From: Methanobacteriota archaeon
Lineage (GTDB): Archaea; Thermoplasmatota; Poseidoniia; Poseidoniales; Poseidoniaceae
Reading direction: 5' to 3'
DNA length: 18,204 nucleotides
NCBI GenBank assembly: GCA_002728035.1
Contig: PBUZ01000061.1
Coordinates: 1-18,204 of the forward strand
Position numbers and translations under genes: made by a program. The notes beneath the pieces were generated by a model. That model had not been told where the DNA came from. It did not search any database and was given only the letters and a program-made list of their open reading frames with translations. Positions 8,865 through 18,204 of this stretch are shown here, piece after piece; position 1 is the first letter of the stretch, and each line of letters begins with the position of its first letter.

Positions 8865-8951
8865 CGGTCTTGCTCGACTCCAAGGGTGGCATCACCAAGG
8901 TTGTATCCCGGGTTTTGCCAAATCATCCCATCCCCTCCAGTCTCTCACCAA

Positions 8952-9326
8952 TCATTCTTGGTATTCGCTGCGTCGTATCGTTGAAGCTCTGGACGCCTCC
9001 ACAGCCTCATCGAGTGCATTGTCGATCGGTTTCATTTCTGCAACCGCTCGCTTGATGTAGAGTTTCAGACCTTCTTGGGCTGCATGTTCTGGCGTAATAC
9101 CATGCAGTTCGTACAGTTGGCCCAAGCGGTGTTGGTCCGACCGTCCAAGAGGTATTCGAATAGATTTCATGTCCGCAAGAAGCGGCTGGTTATGCAAGAA
9201 TTCCTGAATTGCCAAACGCACAACGTCGGAGCGATTTCGAGCACCGTCCATGCCGACACGTGCATCGAGCAGGGCGAGGTCTTCCTCAGTGATCCTGAGG
9301 GAAACGGCACTGGTTGGTTGGGTCAT
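8952..9326 (-). CDS. Ribbon-helix-helix (CopG/NikR-like) DNA-binding regulator
   Basis: This is a 124-residue protein. Residues 7-45 (AVSLRITEEDLALLDARV, then NRSDVVRLAIQEFL) fit a ribbon-helix-helix domain: a beta strand with alternating residues, a first helix, and a second helix opening with the typical RSDVVR. By family knowledge it should bind operator DNA as a dimer. The C-terminal 75 residues are helical and may be for dimerisation or partner binding; I see no clear metal-ligand set, so a NikR role is not supported. The ATG at 9326 follows GGAGGA (9333-9338) with a 6-nt spacer. A TATA-like element and an 11-bp palindrome lie just upstream, which suggests autoregulation. The neighbour at 9479 is divergent. 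No toxin gene is adjacent, so a toxin-antitoxin role is not indicated. Confidence 0.88.
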   Translation of the reverse strand: MTQPTSAVSLRITEEDLALLDARVGMDGARNRSDVVRLAIQEFLHNQPLLADMKSIRIPLGRSDQHRLGQLYELHGITPEHAAQEGLKLYIKRAVAEMKPIDNALDEAVEASRASTIRRSEYQE

Positions 9327-9478
9327 CGGTGTTCCTCCGTATGCATAGACAATGGCAGACTGCCTATAAATGTAACTCAGGTGATTTCATTCTGTCATTA
9401 TCTGTATTACAAGAGTGAATTCACGTCCCGTGTTGTGTTTGGAGAAGTTTCAAAGACGACCCACGAACACCTGCAGCC
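9327..9478. other. Divergent intergenic region
   Basis: These 152 bp separate two divergent genes. The left part carries the TATA box and palindrome of the ribbon-helix-helix gene. I see no convincing TATA box or ribosome-binding site for the plus-strand gene; AT-rich sequence around 9380-9412 is the likeliest place for its promoter. Confidence 0.5.
9333..9370 (-). promoter_or_regulatory. Promoter and possible operator of the ribbon-helix-helix gene
   Basis: On the minus strand TTTATAGG (9363-9370) is a good archaeal TATA-like box. A start about 25 bases downstream would give a leader of roughly 15 nt that includes GGAGGA (9333-9338). The perfect palindrome GGCAGACTGCC (9354-9364) abuts the TATA box on its downstream side, where a bound repressor could block initiation. 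Both sites are read by eye. Confidence 0.5.
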
Positions 9479-11394
<1,916 letters not shown>

Positions 11395-11404
11395 TTCGTG
11401 GCAA

Positions 11405-11659
11405 TCAAGAATCGGTAGCGGGCTCATTCGAGCCCATTAGCGAGGGCCAGCGTTGTTTGATTCTCTTGAACAACCAGCGCGAGAACACCATGGAGCAACC
11501 AAGGAACACGATCGATGACCACCAAGGGGCAGCCGTACCGGTTGCCAGAAAATAGGTCACTACCAGAATCCCGATTCCATAAACGGCTCGGAAGGCCGAG
11601 AAAACGAGCAATCCACGAAGCACCGGGTTAGCGAGCCAAGCTCTTTGCTCGTCCACCAT
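11405..11659 (-). CDS. 84-residue membrane protein with two helices, function unknown
   Basis: The protein has two predicted membrane helices at about 13-39 and 45-63, joined by a short turn (TGTAAPWW), then a basic stretch (RWLFKRIKQR) and a short polar tail. By the positive-inside rule the C-terminus is probably cytoplasmic. The frame extends further upstream, but that part overlaps the end of the TSP3 surface-protein gene in another frame. The ATG at 11659 is chosen because GAGAGG (11666-11671) lies 6 bases before it. The gene starts 19 bases after the TSP3 gene's stop and is probably co-transcribed, so it may assist that protein in the membrane; that is inference. I recognise no family. 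It ends 10 bp from the convergent gdhA. Confidence 0.75.
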   Translation of the reverse strand: MVDEQRAWLANPVLRGLLVFSAFRAVYGIGILVVTYFLATGTAAPWWSSIVFLGCSMVFSRWLFKRIKQRWPSLMGSNEPATDS

Positions 11660-11678
11660 CTTCAGCCTCTCGGGGTGT

Positions 11679-14600
11679 TTAGCCTCGGAATTCTGCGAAG
11701 TACTGCTGGGTGTATCGAATGGCGTCCTCATGGGGGTAGCCTTGTGCGATGAGCCCGTTGTAGTAGTCTCGTGCCGGGTCAGGTTGTGCAACAGGAGCAG
11801 CGTATGTGGGCTGGGCGACCGCTGCTTGTTGTTGAGCAGGAGCGGCGTAACCCGGCTGTGCAGCATAACTCGTTTGTGCGTTTGGTTGTGCTGAGAAATC
11901 AGGCATGGCGACGCCGGCTTGTGCTGCCATCCATGCATCTTCCTGCTTGGCTCCTCCGCGGCCGCGCATCAACATGGCCCCAGCAAGAATGATAATGAGG
12001 AGGGCGGCACCCCCTCCGAACAACACAACAGGTGAAGCGAGAAGCCCATCCTCAACCACTTCTTCGAGGATCCAACGTGTTGGGTCGTTGGGGTAGGCGT
12101 CGGCTCCATCTGCTACCCCGTAATCGGGTGTTGGGTCGGAATAGTTGTCGCCGTCGGTGTCAACACAACCGATACGGTCGGCAGAAGAGTTTCCAAATGC
12201 GAGAGGGCAGGCATCAGCACCATCTGTGAGAAGCCAATCTGTGGTTGGGTCAGAAATACCATCGCCATCGCTGTCCTCACAACCAAAACGGTCAATGAAC
12301 GAGGTGCCTCGAACAGTTGGGCACGAATCTGGTTGCTCTCCATTAGGATTGTCTCCAAAGAAATCGTTGTCTTGGTCTGCCCACTGTGTTGGGTCGGCCA
12401 TGAAGGCATCAGCGCCCTGTGCGGGCGTCCAAGTGACTTCAGGGTCGGAATAGCCATCGCCGTCAGCATCAGAACAACCCAACCGGTCTTCTGTCGATGT
12501 TCCAGCCACATCGGGACAAGCATCCGCATCGTTACCTGAGGCGTTGTCACCGTAGCCGTCACCGTCGCTGTCCGCCCATTGGGTTGCGTCGCTGGGGAAT
12601 GCGTCTTGGAGGTTGTACCAGCCATCACCGTCTTGGTCTGGACAGCCGATCATACCGTTTTGCCATGAGGTTCCTTCTTGGAGCGGGCATGCATCTTGAA
12701 CCGTAACATCTGACCGGAGCTCACCTGGCCAAGACGGGTTGCGGTCCGTCCACGTTTCGTTGGCATAATTGTCTCCAAAACCGTCACCGTCGAAATCAGA
12801 CCATTGTGTTGGGTTGTCTGCAAATGCATCCGCCCCTGCCTCAGCGTCCCACATGCTGTCGGGATTGGAGTAGCCGTCACCATCGCTGTCTTCGCAGCCC
12901 GTTCGGTCGAGGGTGGACGTCCCGCTGACCGTCGGGCAGTCATCCGGTGTGGTGCCTTCTTCGTTGTCACCGTAGCCATCGCCATCAGCGTCGGACCATT
13001 GGGTCGGATCGTTGAGGAAGGCATCATCGACATCTGCCCATCCATCGCCATCAGCATCAGGACAGGCGTTTTTCCCTCCGGAGGTCGAGTTGCCTGCTTC
13101 GTTGGGACAGTCATCAACGATGTCTGCCCATCCGTCACCATCGGTGTCCAAGCAACCCACCTCTCCAAGTGTTGATGTTCCAGCAACGGTAGGGCAGTCG
13201 TCGGCCGTGTCACCAAAGCCATCACCGTCGTCGTCATCGTCCTCGTCGATGTCGCGACATCCATCGCCGTCCGCGTCGGTGGTGCTGTCCGAAATCCAAG
13301 TAGGACGGGGAGGTTGGTAGCTTGTTCGAGGGCAATTGTCTTGCCCGTCTTCGATACCATCGTTGTCAATGTCGTTGTCTTCAACGCCGTCTTTGCAACC
13401 GTCTCGGTCCCAATCGGTTGAATTCGCAGGGTCGTCAAAGTCCTGTGTTGACCCCCAGTTTGCTTGGCCGCCTCGGGGGCAATCGTCACCCGAGTTGTCC
13501 GTGATGCCGTCGTTGTCATCGTCAAAGTCGCATTCATCACCCTGTGGGTCACCATCGGTGTTCTCTTGAAGCGGGTTCACATCATTGGGACAGTTGTCGA
13601 TCACATCGGGGACGCCGTCGTTGTCGGAGTCGGCTTTCTTCGATGGGTCGATGGCCCAGACGAAATTGTCCCAACCTCCCGTACTTGAGACGCTGTTGGT
13701 TCCTTTGGTGATGGTGTTGCTTCCTGACGGACCTGCAAATGAACCGATCACAGCCGCAATGTCACTGGAGTTGACGGCGAGTCCCCAACCCAATTCGAGG
13801 GCGTTGCTGGCCGTGACATCCAGCCAAGACCAGCCTCCACTGCTCGATAATCCACCCACGAGTGCGTCCGCGTCAATGTTAGCCCAGCTGCTGCTGCTGG
13901 TTGGTGTAGCGCCTTTGGTGCCACCTGTAAAGGTCGAACTGATGAAGAACGAGGTGAAAATCAACTCACCCCGTGAAGTCACGTCCATGCCTCGGATGCT
14001 GTCGGGGTCGCTGGTACCACCGATGGCAGCCCACCGGTTGTTCGTCGATGCACCTTCTTTGATGAAGAACAAGTCTGCACCACCTTTGTTGGCCGTGATC
14101 GACCAGCCGTTCTTTGACATGGTCCCTTCAAAGGAGCCAGCGACGTAGAGGTCACCGTTGTTGTCCATGGCCATGTTGGTGAGGGATACGGCTTGGCTGG
14201 CAATACCGTAACCTGTGAGCGATTGAACGGTGCCTGAGCTTGAAAGTTTGAGGACAAAAGAGTCCTGTGTCCCAACAAGGGTGTGAACCTGACTTCCAAA
14301 CAAAATGTTACTGTCGGTGATACCAGAAACATAGATGCTACCGCCTGCATCAACCACGACATCGGTAACCGATTGGGAGCCAAAACCACCTCCACTGATT
14401 GCCCACTTCAACGCTCCGTTGACCCCATCCAATTTCGCAACGAACACCTCGTTGTTTGATACGTTGAATGTCGTGCCGCCAAAGTCGGTTTCTCCAGAGA
14501 AGTATCCGGCAACGATGACGTCGCCCAATTGGTCAACAGCGATTGCTTGGGGGATGCTTTTGTCGGTGCTTGAATTGGCGACTGTTTGGAAGCCTGAGGC

Positions 14601-15152
14601 CCACAACCAGTTGCCGAAGGGATCCGTTTGAGCCACGAAACCATCAAACTGGACGGCAGAAGACAGTGTTGTCTGGCCGAAACTCACCGGCCCGTACATG
14701 TAGCCTGCAACGATGCCGTTTCCGGTATGAGACGCCACGTCAGCCATCAAGGAGAAACCTCCCTGAGAGTGATCAGGACCCACGACGAAATTCCACGTCC
14801 CGTCATCGCCCAAGGATGCCAAGAAGACATCGTTGCCGTTGCTGTAGGGCGAAGTTGGAACGTAGGTATGTGTGCCGAAGGTCAACGCTGTTGCTGAAGA
14901 GTTCACGTCTCCGGCCACCATGTAGCCGTTATCGGCAGCAGCAATTGCGCCTGAAAATTCATCGTGAGATGTTGAACCTCCACTGGCGAGGAAGATCTCT
15001 GCAGAGCCAGAGCGAGCCATGGTTGGGGAAACCGTTGATTCATCGTCAAGTGTTTGGTGATGTGGGGGCGCTTGAATGGCCATGCCAGCAAGCACGCTCA
15101 TCAACAACAACGCTGTCAAGCCGTATGCCATGGGGGCAAAGGGTGTTCGCAT
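11679..15152 (-). CDS. Large surface protein: propeller-like repeats, TSP3 calcium repeats, TM helix, cytoplasmic tail
   Basis: This is a 1157-residue protein. Residues 8-27 form a signal peptide-like hydrophobic segment. Residues about 50-505 contain seven copies of a unit with D-x-F-V-A-x-L-x-x-x-G-x-W followed by G-D-x-x-V-A-G, fitting a seven-bladed propeller of SBBP type. From about residue 508 to 1030 come some 15 thrombospondin type 3 repeats (D-x-D-x-D-G-x-x-D, many ending in CP), expected to bind many calcium ions and form a stiff rod. A membrane helix lies at about 1040-1062, followed by RGRGG. The tail is rich in Ala, Gln and Pro and ends in a short helical motif (DYYNGLIAQGYPHEDAIRY) resembling SHOCT-type modules. 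It is probably an adhesin or cell-surface stalk; the ligand is unknown. The start at 15152 has only a weak AAGG two bases upstream. An 84-residue membrane protein follows 19 bases downstream. Confidence 0.92.
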   Translation of the reverse strand: MRTPFAPMAYGLTALLLMSVLAGMAIQAPPHHQTLDDESTVSPTMARSGSAEIFLASGGSTSHDEFSGAIAAADNGYMVAGDVNSSATALTFGTHTYVPTSPYSNGNDVFLASLGDDGTWNFVVGPDHSQGGFSLMADVASHTGNGIVAGYMYGPVSFGQTTLSSAVQFDGFVAQTDPFGNWLWASGFQTVANSSTDKSIPQAIAVDQLGDVIVAGYFSGETDFGGTTFNVSNNEVFVAKLDGVNGALKWAISGGGFGSQSVTDVVVDAGGSIYVSGITDSNILFGSQVHTLVGTQDSFVLKLSSSGTVQSLTGYGIASQAVSLTNMAMDNNGDLYVAGSFEGTMSKNGWSITANKGGADLFFIKEGASTNNRWAAIGGTSDPDSIRGMDVTSRGELIFTSFFISSTFTGGTKGATPTSSSSWANIDADALVGGLSSSGGWSWLDVTASNALELGWGLAVNSSDIAAVIGSFAGPSGSNTITKGTNSVSSTGGWDNFVWAIDPSKKADSDNDGVPDVIDNCPNDVNPLQENTDGDPQGDECDFDDDNDGITDNSGDDCPRGGQANWGSTQDFDDPANSTDWDRDGCKDGVEDNDIDNDGIEDGQDNCPRTSYQPPRPTWISDSTTDADGDGCRDIDEDDDDDGDGFGDTADDCPTVAGTSTLGEVGCLDTDGDGWADIVDDCPNEAGNSTSGGKNACPDADGDGWADVDDAFLNDPTQWSDADGDGYGDNEEGTTPDDCPTVSGTSTLDRTGCEDSDGDGYSNPDSMWDAEAGADAFADNPTQWSDFDGDGFGDNYANETWTDRNPSWPGELRSDVTVQDACPLQEGTSWQNGMIGCPDQDGDGWYNLQDAFPSDATQWADSDGDGYGDNASGNDADACPDVAGTSTEDRLGCSDADGDGYSDPEVTWTPAQGADAFMADPTQWADQDNDFFGDNPNGEQPDSCPTVRGTSFIDRFGCEDSDGDGISDPTTDWLLTDGADACPLAFGNSSADRIGCVDTDGDNYSDPTPDYGVADGADAYPNDPTRWILEEVVEDGLLASPVVLFGGGAALLIIILAGAMLMRGRGGAKQEDAWMAAQAGVAMPDFSAQPNAQTSYAAQPGYAAPAQQQAAVAQPTYAAPVAQPDPARDYYNGLIAQGYPHEDAIRYTQQYFAEFRG

Positions 15153-15207
15153 GGCCTTGCGTACACATCAAAGGCCATCAAGCCTTTGTTATGGTGTACA
15201 CGATGTT
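15153..15207 (-). promoter_or_regulatory. Possible promoter region of the TSP3 surface-protein gene
   Basis: This 55-bp gap follows the L30e stop. On the minus strand it holds CCATAACAAAGG, TATA-like, about 38 bases before the ATG, and an 8-bp palindrome GTGTACAC (15194-15201) just upstream of that. GGCCTT/AAGGCC (15153-15158, 15171-15176) forms an inverted repeat next to the start codon. This suggests independent transcription with a very short leader, but the TATA match is modest. Confidence 0.35.
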
Positions 15208-15507
15208 TCATTCCAAATTGGCATCCAATGCCATCAAATCACTGTCCCCTGCATCGAGGACGGTGATGGTGGACACCGAGAAGGGCTTACCACAGGCGAT
15301 GCCCAATTCTCGGTTGACCATGCGAGCACGGTGCATGGTCACTTCGGGATGGGCTGCTTGAAGTGCCGTGGTGTACTCTTCGGGGCAGTTGGCTGCCACG
15401 ATGATCAACTTGGCGTTCCCTTCAGCGCAGGCGTCCTTGGCTTGTCGTTGTCCAAACAACAGGTTTCCTGTTGCGATTGCATTTTTCAATTGTCGGCTTA
15501 GATCCAT
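15208..15507 (-). CDS. rpl30e: Ribosomal protein L30e
   Basis: This 99-residue protein matches archaeal L30e along its length: MDLSRQLKNA, then AKLIIVAANCPEE, and ELGIACGKPFSVSTITVLD followed by GDSDL near the C-terminus. L30e is a large-subunit ribosomal protein of the L7Ae/L30e fold, which binds kink-turn RNA in related members. The frame can be opened to an ATG at 15528, but the seven extra codons contain the GGAGGA ribosome-binding site (15514-15519), which lies 6 bases before the ATG at 15507; the shorter form also matches the family's start. It follows rpoA2 by 44 bases on the same strand, as in many archaea, so it is probably part of the polymerase operon. Confidence 0.95.
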   Translation of the reverse strand: MDLSRQLKNAIATGNLLFGQRQAKDACAEGNAKLIIVAANCPEEYTTALQAAHPEVTMHRARMVNRELGIACGKPFSVSTITVLDAGDSDLMALDANLE

Positions 15508-15551
15508 TTTTCTTCCTCCATTCTCCACATGTGTTTCTCATGGTTGGAACT

Positions 15552-18204
<2,653 letters not shown>

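Larger units (their letters stand above)
8684..8873. ncRNA. Candidate structured RNA with six hairpins and a loop-loop (kissing) match
   Basis: Six inverted repeats follow each other. H1 is GTGCCCAG/CTGGGCAC (8684-8691, 8703-8710). H2 is CCACC/GGTGG (8716-8720, 8738-8742) with an inner TGTC/GACA stem. H3 is CCTCCCTGG/CCAGGGAGG (8751-8759, 8767-8775). H4 is TTGGTT/AACCAA (8789-8794, 8800-8805). H5 is GACGTGC/GCACGTC (8812-8818, 8826-8832). H6 is GCAAGAC/GTCTTGC (8854-8860, 8867-8873). The H3 loop CCGTCTT (8760-8766) and the H5 loop AAGACGG (8819-8825) are exact reverse complements over all seven bases. This suits a folded RNA: either an independent transcript or the 5' leader of the helicase mRNA. 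The strand is undecided. H1, H3 and H4 can each be extended by a G-U pair only if the plus strand is transcribed, which is a weak hint. It matches no known RNA family I can recall. Confidence 0.5.
8622..8951. other. 330-bp intergenic region rich in hairpins
   Basis: This gap lies between the stop of the ribbon-helix-helix gene and the start of the helicase gene, both on the minus strand. I see no convincing protein gene, tRNA, rRNA, CRISPR or insertion sequence. The centre (8684-8873) holds six consecutive hairpins, annotated separately. The flanks (8639-8683 and 8874-8951) show only short or weak inverted repeats, such as TGGCA/TGCCA at 8887-8891 and 8916-8920. No T-run follows the hairpins on either strand, so they do not look like simple intrinsic terminators. 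Confidence 0.7.

Noticed and set aside
8684..8873. Known RNAs: RNase P RNA, SRP RNA, H/ACA or C/D guide RNA, tRNA
   Set aside because: No RNase P core sequences, no SRP GGAAGG-type loop, no pseudouridylation pocket (ACA after H5 is accidental), no paired C and D boxes, and no tRNA T-arm were seen.
8191..8898. 235-codon minus-strand frame running over the helicase start
   Set aside because: Most of it overlaps the helicase N-terminus in another frame; it has no domain pattern and no good start signal.
8726..8926. 66-codon minus-strand frame with GGAGG before its ATG
   Set aside because: It spans four of the six hairpins and their direct repeats; its composition looks like translated structured RNA, and no known protein pattern is visible. 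Not excluded if ribosome profiling shows otherwise.
11660..11938. N-terminal extension of the 84-residue membrane protein
   Set aside because: The added part overlaps the end of the TSP3 gene out of frame, and a good ribosome-binding site sits before the inner ATG.
12650..13555. 301-codon minus-strand frame rich in Thr and Met
   Set aside because: It is a frame-shifted shadow of the GAY-rich TSP3 repeats in the large surface-protein gene.
12100..13640. CRISPR or other tandem DNA repeat
   Set aside because: The periodicity comes from codons for Asp-rich TSP3 repeats; units vary in length and sequence and there are no spacers.

Overview
The window looks like a chromosomal segment of a planktonic euryarchaeon, most likely Marine Group II (Candidatus Poseidoniales, Thermoplasmatota). 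The signs are an RNA polymerase largest subunit split into A' and A'', ribosomal protein L30e beside it, an XPD-type Fe-S helicase, strong GGAGG ribosome-binding sites, and very large secreted proteins with Ig-like or thrombospondin type 3 repeats. The lineage is inferred from gene content; no database was searched.

Layout. Bases 1-5978 (+) hold the 3' part of a giant membrane-anchored protein: the end of a transglutaminase-like domain, about 13 Ig-like repeats, one membrane helix and a cytoplasmic DUF4129-like domain. It meets, with 2 bp between stop codons, a minus-strand pair: an XPD/Rad3-like helicase (8621-6495) followed by a small protein that may have an Hsp20-like fold (6475-5981). 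Upstream of the helicase is a 330-bp gap (8622-8951) without a convincing gene but full of hairpins. Two of these have 7-nt loops that are exact reverse complements, a possible kissing-loop RNA. Next come a ribbon-helix-helix regulator (9326-8952), a divergent gene for a two-repeat helical protein (9479-9922, +), and a bacterial-type NADP glutamate dehydrogenase (10039-11394, +).

From 11405 to the right edge everything is on the minus strand. In transcription order these are the RNA polymerase A' C-terminal part (cut by the window edge), A'' with an unusual N-terminal extension, L30e, a 1157-residue surface protein (signal peptide, seven propeller-like repeats, about 15 calcium-binding TSP3 repeats, membrane helix, cytoplasmic tail) and an 84-residue two-helix membrane protein. 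A' and A'' overlap by one base (TGATG), and L30e follows after 44 bp. The NusA/S12/S7 genes that usually follow L30e in archaea are absent; the surface-protein gene sits there instead.

Themes: core transcription and translation, ammonia assimilation, DNA repair, and two very large cell-surface proteins that each join an extracellular repeat region to a small cytoplasmic module. The item most worth a second look is the hairpin cluster at 8684-8873.
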